Shown here: positions 25,039-32,591 of the stretch, in pieces
Layout: each line of letters starts with the position of its first letter
How positions within the stretch are numbered: the stretch's first letter is position 1
NCBI GenBank assembly: GCA_903905655.1
Contig: CAIVHG010000056.1
Coordinates: 49,371 to 113,370 of the forward strand
Origin: an uncultured beta proteobacterium
GTDB taxonomy: Bacteria > Pseudomonadota > Gammaproteobacteria > Burkholderiales > SG8-41
Direction of reading: 5' to 3'
DNA length: 64,000 bases
Position numbers and translations under genes: made by a program
Notes under the pieces: generated by a model
Databases searched by the model: none
What the model was told of the DNA's origin: nothing
Seen by the model: only the letters and a program-made list of their open reading frames with translations

Positions 25039-26048
25039 GCGACGCCTCCGTCCGACCACAGGTTCTTCTCTATATCGTCTACGCTCGGCAGCGCCGAGGC
25101 CTTGGCATTCGCAGTCGCCTGCTCGACCTTGCCCATGGCCTCGTCTTCCATGGACTTCAGCGTGCGCTCGTCCACGCCGTGCTCGATCAGCCGCTGGCGA
25201 TAGAACGGCACCGGATCCCTTTTCAGCCATGCGTCGAGCTCGCCCGGTGGACGGTACTTTCCGGGATCAGCGCGCGAATGCCCGCTGTGCCTGTAGGTCA
25301 TGGCTTCGATCAACGTGGGTCCGCCGCCGGCGCGCGCCTTCGCGAGCGCACGGCTCGCCTCCAGATAAACTGCGTCGGCGTCGTTGCCGTCGACGACGAT
25401 CGACGGCAGTCCATAAGCCGAGGCGCGGTCCGCCGCCGGATGCTCGACCGCGGTGACGCTGCTGATCGGGGTGTATTCCATGTACAGATTGTTCTCGCAC
25501 ACGTAGACCACCGGCAGCTTCCACACCACCGAGAAATTCAGCGCTTCGTGAAAAGCGCCGATGTTGGTGGTGCCGTCGCCGAAGAAGCACACGGCGGCCT
25601 GCTGCGTGCCGCGGTATTGCGCGGACCACGCGGCGCCCGCTGCGATCGGCAGGTGCGCCCCGATGATCGCGTACGAGCCCATGACTCCGTGCGCGACATC
25701 GGTCAGGTGCATGGAGCCGCCCTTGCCGCCGAGCAGTCCGCACTGGCGCCCCATCAACTCGCCGAGCACTCCGGTCATCGATGCGCCGCGCGCAAGCGTG
25801 TGCGCGTGGCCACGATAGGTGCAGAAGGTATAGTCATCGGGCCGCATCGCCACGCCGAAGCCAGCGGCGATCGCCTCCTGACCGAGCGAGAGGTGGCTGG
25901 TGCCCTTGATCAGGTTCTGCAGGAACAGATCGTAGGCGCGCTTTTCGCAGTAACGCAGCTCGAGCTGCAGCCGATAGAGCTCGAGTCGCGTCTCGCTGCC
26001 GACTTCAGGCGCAGGCGTTGCTGCATTTTTTCTTGCAGTCGTACTCAT
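25026..26048 (-). CDS. 2-oxo-acid dehydrogenase E1 alpha subunit (TPP-dependent)
   Basis: A 340-residue alpha subunit. The thiamine diphosphate motif is FFGDGTTNIGAFHEALNF..VCENN, the phosphorylation-loop-like region is AMTYRHSGHSRADPGKYRPP, and GKGGSMHLTD is the conserved pre-TPP block of acetoin/pyruvate E1alpha. The N-terminal YCEKRAYDLFLQNLIKGTSH is typical of bacterial alpha subunits. It follows the M24 gene by 67 bases on the minus strand and overlaps E1beta. Together with E1beta and E2 this is a complete catalytic core without its flavoprotein. Confidence 0.93.
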   Translation of the reverse strand: MSTTARKNAATPAPEVGSETRLELYRLQLELRYCEKRAYDLFLQNLIKGTSHLSLGQEAIAAGFGVAMRPDDYTFCTYRGHAHTLARGASMTGVLGELMGRQCGLLGGKGGSMHLTDVAHGVMGSYAIIGAHLPIAAGAAWSAQYRGTQQAAVCFFGDGTTNIGAFHEALNFSVVWKLPVVYVCENNLYMEYTPISSVTAVEHPAADRASAYGLPSIVVDGNDADAVYLEASRALAKARAGGGPTLIEAMTYRHSGHSRADPGKYRPPGELDAWLKRDPVPFYRQRLIEHGVDERTLKSMEDEAMGKVEQATANAKASALPSVDDIEKNLWSDGGVAWRN

Positions 26049-26115
26049 GATTCCTCGATGGATGCGTATTTACGATGACGCAGACCGCGAAATGCCCGCA
26101 GCGCGCCGCGGACTT

Positions 26116-27477
26116 CTAGTATTTGTTCGCGATCGGCAATTCCTGTGCCGGGAACAGCGTGATGACCTTTGCGCCGTCGGGCGTGAGCACCACCTCTTCC
26201 TCGATGCGCGCCGCCGAGATGCCGTCCTTCGCCGGGCAGAAGGTCTCGACCGCGAACACCATGCCGGCCTTGAGCTCGTGCGGATCTTTGAGCGAATTGA
26301 GGCGCGAAATCAGCGGACGCTCATGCAGCCCCAGCCCCAGGCCGTGGCAGAAGTTGAGCCCGAAGGCCGACATCTCGGTCTCGAAGCCGATCTCGGTGCA
26401 CTTGGGAAATGCGCGCGCGACCTTGTCGGTGGAGACCCCCGGTTTGAGCAATGCGATCGCCTCGTCCATCCAGCGCCGCGCCGTCTTGTAGGCTTCGATC
26501 TGCGGGCGCGTCGCGCTGCCCACGGTGAAGGTGCGGTAGTAGCAGGTGCGATAGCCCATATACGACTGGATGATGTCGAAGTAGGCCTGGTCGCCGGGGC
26601 GGATCAGGCGGTCGGTGAAATTATGCGGGTGCGGGCTGCAGCGCTCGCCGGCGATGGCGTTGATCGCTTCCACGCAGTCCGAGCCCATCTCGTAGAGGCG
26701 CTTGGTGGCGAGTGCGACGATCTCGCTCTCGCGCACGCCGGGCTTGAGCGCCTCGTAGATGTCCTGATAGACGCCGTCGCCCATCGCCGCCGCCATGTTG
26801 AGCAGCGTGATCTCGTCGTGGCTCTTGATCTCGCGCGCTTCCAGCATCACCTGCTGTCCATCGCGCACCTTGATCCCGAGCTTCTGCAGTGCGAACAAAA
26901 ACGGCGGCTCCACGACATCGATACCCAGCGGCATGTCGGCCACGCCTTCGCTCTGCAGGATGTCCTTGATCTCTTTCGCCGCCTCTTCGAACAAGCCCAC
27001 GCTCGGCGACACCGCGCCGCGCAACCCGACGTTGCCCGCCAGGATATGGTTGGTCGGCAGCCACGGCGCATAGATCTTGTGATGGCGCGCCGCGGAACCG
27101 AAATCCCACACATAAGGCTCGCCGTTGCCGGTGAGCAGGCACCAGCGCGTCAACTTGTCGCGCGCCCACTCGCCGATCACCGTGCTCGAAATGTAGCGGA
27201 TGTTGTGCTGATCGAAGGTCAGCACCGCGCCCAGTCCTGAGTGCGCCAGCGCATTGCGCGTGCGCGCGAGGCGGTACTCGTGCAGACGCCGGAAATCCAC
27301 GCGCTCCTCGAAATCCACCTGCATGCGGCCTGGCGCCTGCAGCGGGCGCTCCCAGCGGTGCCCCGGATTCGCGGGATCATAGAGCCCGTCCGGCGCCGCG
27401 CTCGCCGCATGCCTGCGGTCGATCGCGGCGGCGCTGACTTGCTTGGGCTCGACTGCCTGCTTTTTCTTGCCTGCCAT
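26116..27477 (-). CDS. M24-family protein (Xaa-Pro aminopeptidase/creatinase fold) with altered metal site
   Basis: A 453-residue pita-bread-fold protein. The N-terminal creatinase-like domain runs to about residue 215. In the catalytic domain the ligands can be lined up: Asp301 (AYFDIIQSY), then a Cys at 312 in TCYYRTFTVG where metalloproteases have the second Asp, His378 in CHGLGLGLHERP, Glu411 in FAVETF and Glu near 426. The missing Asp argues against ordinary dinuclear Mn/Co peptidase activity. DddP-type DMSP lyases are distant relatives, so a lyase role is possible but not supported by specific motifs. It lies 15 bases after a Bug gene and directly before E1alpha. Start: ATG 27477. Confidence 0.83.
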   Translation of the reverse strand: MAGKKKQAVEPKQVSAAAIDRRHAASAAPDGLYDPANPGHRWERPLQAPGRMQVDFEERVDFRRLHEYRLARTRNALAHSGLGAVLTFDQHNIRYISSTVIGEWARDKLTRWCLLTGNGEPYVWDFGSAARHHKIYAPWLPTNHILAGNVGLRGAVSPSVGLFEEAAKEIKDILQSEGVADMPLGIDVVEPPFLFALQKLGIKVRDGQQVMLEAREIKSHDEITLLNMAAAMGDGVYQDIYEALKPGVRESEIVALATKRLYEMGSDCVEAINAIAGERCSPHPHNFTDRLIRPGDQAYFDIIQSYMGYRTCYYRTFTVGSATRPQIEAYKTARRWMDEAIALLKPGVSTDKVARAFPKCTEIGFETEMSAFGLNFCHGLGLGLHERPLISRLNSLKDPHELKAGMVFAVETFCPAKDGISAARIEEEVVLTPDGAKVITLFPAQELPIANKY

Positions 27478-27491
27478 GGCGATGGCTCCGC

Positions 27492-28454
27492 TTAGTCTGC
27501 TGTCGCGCCGGATTCTTTGACGATCTTGCCGAGCTTCACGATCTCGGATGCGATGTAACGATCGAGTTCCTGCGGCGTACTCGATACCGGCTCCGCACCC
27601 GCTGTCATCATGCGCTCCTTCACGTCGGGCAGCTGCAGCGTCTTGACGATCGCGCCGTTGATCTGATCGATGATGGCCCGGGGCACGCCCACCGGCACCA
27701 GCACCGCAAACCAGGGATCGAACACGAACCCCGGGATGCCCGCTTCCGCGGCCGTCGGCACCTCGGGCAGTGCGCTGGAACGCTTCGCAGTGCTGACGGC
27801 GAAGGGGATCACGCGGCCGGCCTTGATCTGCGTGAGCGCCAGGAGCTGCGGCGCCCAGGTCATCTCCAGGCGACCGGCGAGGATCTCGGTCATCTCCTCC
27901 GGAAATCCCTTGAACGGGATGTGCACGATCTTCACGCCCGCCATGCTGTTGAACAGCTCCCCGTTCAGATGGCTCGCCGAGCCGATGCCGGCCGAGGCGT
28001 AATTGAGCTTGCCGGGCTGCGCCTTGGCGAGCGCGATCAGGTCCTTCAGCGTCTTCGCCTGCACATGCGTGCCCACGATCAGCACGTTGGGAATGGAGGC
28101 GACCAGCGACACTCCAGAGAAATCCTTGGCAGTGTCGTACGGCAGCTTGCTGTAGAGCGTCGCGTTGACGGCATGGCTCGCCGACACCATCAGCCAGGTA
28201 TAGCCGTCCGGCGCAGATTTCGCGGCCAGGTCGGTTCCGACCACGCTGCCCGCGCCCACCCGGTTGTCGACCACCACCTGCTGGTTCCATTGCTCGCCGA
28301 GCTTTTGCCCGAGCGTGCGCGCCAGCACGTCGGTCGCGCTGCCGGGCGTGAAGGGCACGATGAAGCGCACCGTGCGCGACGGAAAATTCTCGGCGGCCAT
28401 TGCACTCGTTGCAAGCGCAAGCAATCCTATGCACAAACAGTATTTGGTCTTCAT
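27492..28454 (-). CDS. Bug-family TTT substrate-binding protein
   Basis: A 320-residue Bug protein. ATG 28454 follows AAGGAGGAGC; signal cleavage after TSAMA. It shares with the next upstream gene the ligand loop PGSATDVLAR, DNRVGAGSVVG and LYSKLPYDT, so the two are tandem paralogues (17 bases apart) and probably bind related ligands with different affinities. The ending is IVKESGATAD. Downstream is the M24 gene. The longer frame on this strand that spans both the Bug and M24 genes is a shadow reading and not a fusion. Confidence 0.93.
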   Translation of the reverse strand: MKTKYCLCIGLLALATSAMAAENFPSRTVRFIVPFTPGSATDVLARTLGQKLGEQWNQQVVVDNRVGAGSVVGTDLAAKSAPDGYTWLMVSASHAVNATLYSKLPYDTAKDFSGVSLVASIPNVLIVGTHVQAKTLKDLIALAKAQPGKLNYASAGIGSASHLNGELFNSMAGVKIVHIPFKGFPEEMTEILAGRLEMTWAPQLLALTQIKAGRVIPFAVSTAKRSSALPEVPTAAEAGIPGFVFDPWFAVLVPVGVPRAIIDQINGAIVKTLQLPDVKERMMTAGAEPVSSTPQELDRYIASEIVKLGKIVKESGATAD

Positions 28455-28471
28455 GGCTGCTCCTCCTTTGA

Positions 28472-29437
28472 TCAATCGGCGCGCGCGCCCGAAGCCTTCA
28501 CGACTACCGCGAGCCTCGTGACTTCGTTCTTGATGTAGGCGTCGAACTGCGCGGGCGTCATGGTGTGCGGAGTGGCGCCCTGCGTTAGCGCCCGCTCCTG
28601 CATGTCCGGCGCGCTCATGATGCGCGCGATTTCATCTGCGAGCTTTTGCTTCACCGCGGCTGGCATCTTCGCCGGCCCGATCAATCCGGTCCACAGGTTG
28701 AATTCGAAACCCGGCATCCCGGCTTCGACCATTGTCGGCAGATCGGGCAGCACCGGCGAACGCTTGAGCGTGGTCACCGCGAGCCCGGTGATCTTGCCGC
28801 CTTTGACCAGCGGCGTCGCGGCCGTGATCGGTGAGAAGAAGAACTGCACGCTGCCGCCGATGGTATTGGTCAGCGCCTCGGGGGTGCCTTTGTACGGCAC
28901 GTGCACGACGCTGATGCCGGCAGCGAGCTTGAACTGCTCGCCATTCATGTGCGTACCGCTGCCCACGCCCGCGCTACCGTAGTTGATCTGGCCGGACTTG
29001 GACTTTGCGAGCTCGATCAGATCCTTCACCGACTTCAGCCCGAGGTTGGGCGAGACCACCAGTACGTTCGGCACGTCGGCGACGAGCGTGATGCCGGCGA
29101 AATCCCTGACCGTGTCGTAGGGCAGCTTGCTGTAGAGCGAGGCATTGACCGCGTGCCCGATGGAAACCATCATCAGCGTATGGCCGTCGGGCAGCGCGTT
29201 GAGCATGAGTTCGGATGCCACCACCCCGCCTGCGCTCGGCCGGTTGTCGACCACCACCTGCTGGCCCCAGCTTTCCGACAGCTTCTGGCCAACGGCGCGC
29301 GCGAAGAAATCGGTGGCGCTGCCGGCGGTGAACGGCACCAGCATGCGGATCGGCCGGTTGGGATATTTTTCCTGTGCCTGCACGCTGCCTGCGACTGCGA
29401 GCAGCGTAGCCGCCAAAATGATCGTCGTGTTCTTCAT
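28472..29437 (-). CDS. Bug-family TTT substrate-binding protein
   Basis: A 321-residue Bug protein. ATG 29437 has GGGGGAG 7 bases upstream; the signal ends at GSVQA and mature QEKYPNRPIRM follows. The ligand loop is TAGSATDFFAR, and LYSKLPYDTVRDFAG is nearly the same as in its downstream tandem paralogue. It is the first gene of the minus-strand unit continuing through the second Bug, M24, E1alpha, E1beta and perhaps E2, and its promoter should lie in the 325 bases upstream. Confidence 0.93.
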   Translation of the reverse strand: MKNTTIILAATLLAVAGSVQAQEKYPNRPIRMLVPFTAGSATDFFARAVGQKLSESWGQQVVVDNRPSAGGVVASELMLNALPDGHTLMMVSIGHAVNASLYSKLPYDTVRDFAGITLVADVPNVLVVSPNLGLKSVKDLIELAKSKSGQINYGSAGVGSGTHMNGEQFKLAAGISVVHVPYKGTPEALTNTIGGSVQFFFSPITAATPLVKGGKITGLAVTTLKRSPVLPDLPTMVEAGMPGFEFNLWTGLIGPAKMPAAVKQKLADEIARIMSAPDMQERALTQGATPHTMTPAQFDAYIKNEVTRLAVVVKASGARAD

Positions 29438-29762
29438 TATCAACTCCCCCATGCTGAAGCGGTCATTGTAGCGTGCTCCCCGGCGAATGCACCACATTCG
29501 GGCAACGCGCGAACTCGCCGCGCATCGTGATACCGGCGTTGCGCCGCAGGACTGCGCGGAACGAGTTCCCAGCAGCCGCAGGACGCGCTCGCGCGCCATG
29601 AAAACAATCCCTCGAAAATGGCCGTGCAGCGGCGTGCCCGGAAGAATACCACGTGCCAGTGCTGCAGCTTCTGGATGCACAGTGTGCCGGCTGAACTACA
29701 GGCGGAATCATTTCGCCTGCCTGCTCCCACAATGCAGCGGCAGGTACAGCCGGGCGCCTGGC
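29438..29762. other. intergenic region, no gene seen
   Basis: These 325 bases lie between the tandem Bug genes and the MFS gene, both on the minus strand. Frames on both strands are open by chance, as expected in GC-rich DNA, but lack recognisable protein features or a start with a ribosome site. It should contain the promoter of the Bug-Bug-M24-E1 unit and a terminator of the UbiD operon; I could not point to either. Confidence 0.45.
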
Positions 29763-31031
29763 TCAGTGGCGCGATGCCGGAACTGCGCCGCCAATCTTAA
29801 TGAGGCCCGATAGCGTGGAGCGCCTGAAAGCGGCGGAGCACGCCCACCCCGTCGCAACAACGCCGATCGCACTCACCGCCAGCAGCAGCGACATGTACTT
29901 GGGTCCAACCAGGTCGGCGCCAATGCCGGCAGTGAACCCGCCGATCGAGATGAAGGCGGGAAAGATCGGCAGCAGGCTCGCAACGCGGCCGCGCATGTGC
30001 TCAGGCGCGCACATCTGCAGCGTCGTCACCTGCAGCGTCTGCGCCACCATCTCCGCCATGCCGGCGCACACAAGAAACGCCAGCGCGAGCCCGATGCTGG
30101 GGCTCATTGCGAATGCGATGAGCGATCCCGCGAACGCGATCAGCGCCAGCGTCTGCATCCTGCCAACGCGGTCGAAGCGCGTCAGCCAACCGACAGCGAT
30201 CCCGCCCATCACCCCGCCGACCCCCACCGCAGACAACAGCAGCCCCAGATCTTTGGGGCCGCCGTGAAACACATTGACGACGAACATCGGCATCAGGGCG
30301 CTAAACGATGGTATGAGCAGCAACCCGGGCACCAGCCCGAACAGGAGCATCATGCGCGCGATGGGGTCGTTAGCGACGAAGTGCACGCCTGCCCGCAGAT
30401 CCTGAAATGCGCTCACCCGCGCCTGTGTGCGCGGCTGCGGCGGCTGCGGCCCGATCATCCACGAGCTCGCCATCACGCACAGGAAGAGCGTGGCCTGGAT
30501 GCCAAAATTGAGCGCCGCCCCGACCGCCGCGATGAGTATGCCGGCCACGCTGGGGCCCACGGTGCGCATGACGCTGAAGGCGATGGTATTGAGCGCCACC
30601 GCATGCGCGGCTTCGGCACGCGGCACACTGCCGAAGACCATCGTGCTGCGCAGCGTGCGGTCGAACACCCAGCCCACGCCGGACAGCAGCGAGAAAACGT
30701 AGAAATGCCAGGAGCGGATCAGGCCGGTGGCCAACAGCAGCGAAACGATCGCCGAGATGGTGAACAACAGCGCCTGACAGAGCACCAGCACCCGCCTGCG
30801 GTCATAGCGGTCGGCGACGACGCCGGTGAGCGGCGCCAGGAGCAGCATGGGGATCGCGCGCATCGCAAGGATGCCGCCGAGCATCGCGCCCGAGCCGGTA
30901 AGCTGATACACCACCCAGCCCAGTGTCGCCTGCTGGACCCAATGCGCGCCGGTGCCGAAGAACGTGCCTAGCCACAGCCAGCGGAAATTGCCATGGCGCA
31001 GTACGCTGAAGCTCGATTTGGAACCGGCCAC
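29763..31031 (-). CDS. major facilitator superfamily transporter (EntS-like MFS_3)
   Basis: A 422-residue membrane protein with about 12 hydrophobic helices. The signature between TM2 and TM3 is LTGVVADRYDRRRVLVLCQA (MFS motif A), and the N-terminal NFRWLWLGTFFGTGAHWVQQ is typical of the enterobactin-exporter-like branch (MFS_3), whose members are mostly effluxers. It is the last gene of the UbiD operon and probably exports or imports the compound that UbiD and its partners handle. Inner membrane. Start: ATG 31031. Substrate not predictable. Confidence 0.88.
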   Translation of the reverse strand: MAGSKSSFSVLRHGNFRWLWLGTFFGTGAHWVQQATLGWVVYQLTGSGAMLGGILAMRAIPMLLLAPLTGVVADRYDRRRVLVLCQALLFTISAIVSLLLATGLIRSWHFYVFSLLSGVGWVFDRTLRSTMVFGSVPRAEAAHAVALNTIAFSVMRTVGPSVAGILIAAVGAALNFGIQATLFLCVMASSWMIGPQPPQPRTQARVSAFQDLRAGVHFVANDPIARMMLLFGLVPGLLLIPSFSALMPMFVVNVFHGGPKDLGLLLSAVGVGGVMGGIAVGWLTRFDRVGRMQTLALIAFAGSLIAFAMSPSIGLALAFLVCAGMAEMVAQTLQVTTLQMCAPEHMRGRVASLLPIFPAFISIGGFTAGIGADLVGPKYMSLLLAVSAIGVVATGWACSAAFRRSTLSGLIKIGGAVPASRH

Positions 31032-31090
31032 GGAAGCTACCTAAATTTCTTCAACAGGGCACGGGTCTGCGCCTGAATGCTAGCCCGGGT

Positions 31091-31654
31091 TCAGCGCAGA
31101 TACCAGTACGCGATTCCCCCGAGGATCACCAAGGCGACGAACACCCAGATGACGACGCGGCTCGATCCAGCGGGCGCTGGCGCTGCTGCGGCTTGCGGCA
31201 CAGCGACCGCCGCCTTCGCGGCCAGGCGCGCGTTGAAGCGCTGAAAGAAATCATCAGCCATCTTTTTCGCCACGCCGTCGATCAGCCGTGACCCGATCTG
31301 CGCGAGCTTGCCGCCGACCTGGGCTTTCGCAGTGTAGTTGAGCCGGGTGCCGGCGCCTTCCGCTTCCAGCGTGACCTGTGCCCCGCCCTTGGCCGAGCCC
31401 ACGGCGCCACCCGAGCCTTCGAAGCTGATGCGGTACGTGCGCGGCGCTTCGATATCGGAGAGCAGCAGCTTGCCGGTGAATTTCGCCTTCACCGGGCCGA
31501 CCGCAACGGTCATCAGCGACTTGAATTCCGTATCGGACACTTTTTCCAGGGATTCGCATCCCGGCACGCAGGCCTTGAGCGTCTCCGTGTCATTCAGCCC
31601 TTCCCAGACGACCGCCTGTGGCACCGGGATGAGCTGGGTTCCTGTCATTTCCAT
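31091..31654 (-). CDS. CoxG-like SRPBCC protein with C-terminal membrane anchor
   Basis: A 187-residue protein. Residues 1-145 are a CoxG/SRPBCC fold: MTGTQLIPVPQAVVWEGLND, ACVPGCESLEKV (the CoxG C-x-P-G-x-E motif), GPVKAKFTGKLLLSD and GSRLIDGVAKKMADDFF. Residues 146-165 are an Ala/Pro linker and 164-187 one transmembrane helix (VVIWVFVALVILGGIAYWYLR). CoxG proteins recruit CO-dehydrogenase-type molybdenum hydroxylases to the membrane in Oligotropha; here the gene is in the UbiD operon, 10 kb from the hydroxylase operon. Membrane attachment is clear; which enzyme it recruits is not. Confidence 0.87.
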   Translation of the reverse strand: MEMTGTQLIPVPQAVVWEGLNDTETLKACVPGCESLEKVSDTEFKSLMTVAVGPVKAKFTGKLLLSDIEAPRTYRISFEGSGGAVGSAKGGAQVTLEAEGAGTRLNYTAKAQVGGKLAQIGSRLIDGVAKKMADDFFQRFNARLAAKAAVAVPQAAAAPAPAGSSRVVIWVFVALVILGGIAYWYLR

Positions 31655-31703
31655 GATTAGATCCTTTGCATGCGCGATCTAGCGCCAAGCGCACTCTGTG
31701 AGC

Positions 31704-32342
31704 TTATTTGAGGGGCGAGAATGCAGCCGGCATCATGATCTTGTTTTCCTGGGCCACGAAGCTCTCGGCGGGACGTCCTTCCTTACGCGCAATCATGTTG
31801 GGAGGCCAGACTCCCGCGGCCGCCGCTTTGTCACGCACTTCGGTGCGCGCCTGCAGCGACGAATAGGGCCAGATGTGCGTCCAGCGGTGCAGCCCCACGT
31901 GTTCGGAGTACCACACGGCGCACAGCGGGCCCACCGCGAGACGCCCCGGCAGCACCCGCGTCCAGTTCTCGATGGCGAGCGGCAGGCTGCCCGGAGCGAG
32001 GGTGTAAGTGCGGATCTCGAAGTACGGCCCCATCGTCCCCGGCTTCAGCGGCGGCGAAAACGGCGCGGGTGTCGCGATCTCAGAGCGCGCCGCCACGATG
32101 AGCTCGCGCAGATTGGGCGGCCACTTCGCATCCTTGCGCACCGCGGCGCGGATGCGCGCGCGCTCTTCGATGCTTTCATAAGGCCACACGTGCACCACCT
32201 GATTGAGCGGGCCGATGTCGCTGTGCCAGAAAGCGGCAAGCTCCGAATATTTTCTGCGGTGCTCGTAGGCCTCGCCGAAGCGCTTCTCCAGTTCGGCAAC
32301 CATGCCAGGCTTGAGGTCGTAGGTCAGGACTTCATAGATCAT
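31704..32342 (-). CDS. NIPSNAP-family protein (two dimeric alpha/beta-barrel repeats)
   Basis: A 212-residue protein made of two NIPSNAP-type ferredoxin-like repeats. Repeat 1 starts YEVLTYDLKPGMVAELEKRF with HSDIGPLNQVVHVWPYESIE; repeat 2 has YFEIRTYTLAPGSLPLAIEN with SEHVGLHRWTHIWPYSSLQ. Such small barrels bind hydrophobic or aromatic ligands and some are monooxygenases or isomerases; the NIPSNAP function in bacteria is unclear. The third gene of the UbiD operon, it starts 90 bases after the zinc-ribbon gene. No cofactor motif is expected or seen. Confidence 0.87.
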   Translation of the reverse strand: MIYEVLTYDLKPGMVAELEKRFGEAYEHRRKYSELAAFWHSDIGPLNQVVHVWPYESIEERARIRAAVRKDAKWPPNLRELIVAARSEIATPAPFSPPLKPGTMGPYFEIRTYTLAPGSLPLAIENWTRVLPGRLAVGPLCAVWYSEHVGLHRWTHIWPYSSLQARTEVRDKAAAAGVWPPNMIARKEGRPAESFVAQENKIMMPAAFSPLK

Positions 32343-32432
32343 CGCGCATGCTCCTGTTATTGATGAGTTCCGGCGATGGTGGCGGCGGCTGATCCCGCGC
32401 TACGCGGGCATGCGCCGCCCACGCGTACGGTC

Positions 32433-32588
32433 TTAGTGCCGCTCGTCGATGGCCGCTGATTCGTCGGGCAGATAACGGTGGTCGCAGAACGGGCAGATCA
32501 GCTTGACGCCGGCATTCCGCAGCTCCCACGCCACCACGAATGCTTTTTTGCATTGCGGGCAGGTCGACCAGAACAGTCTCATCTCCAT
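32433..32588 (-). CDS. 51-residue zinc-ribbon protein adjoining UbiD
   Basis: A tiny but convincing gene: ATG 32588 with AAGGA 7 bases upstream, 3 bases after the UbiD stop. Four cysteines sit in two CP-x-C knuckles, Cys10/Cys13 (CPQCKKAF) and Cys32/Cys35 (CPFCDHRY), the spacing of a rubredoxin-like zinc ribbon, then an acidic tail. Known three-part decarboxylases (vanillate VdcBCD, 4-hydroxybenzoate ShdBCD) also have a small cysteine-containing D subunit beside a UbiD homologue, so a D-like role in a UbiD complex is a reasonable inference. It could equally be an unrelated regulator. Confidence 0.75.
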   Translation of the reverse strand: MEMRLFWSTCPQCKKAFVVAWELRNAGVKLICPFCDHRYLPDESAAIDERH

Positions 32589-32591
32589 CGC

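Noticed and set aside
24061..25230. A longer E1beta with a 64-residue N-terminal extension
   Set aside because: The extension reads E1alpha in another frame; MAELTYRDAV at 25038 is the normal beginning.
26116..27477. Naming the M24 protein DddP (DMSP lyase)
   Set aside because: Only the general fold agrees and the metal ligands differ (Cys for Asp); no DMSP-related neighbours are present.
26116..28434. A 772-residue minus-strand frame suggesting an M24 fusion protein
   Set aside because: The first 319 residues are an Arg/Gly-rich out-of-frame reading of the Bug gene at 27492-28454, which has its own signal peptide and ribosome site.
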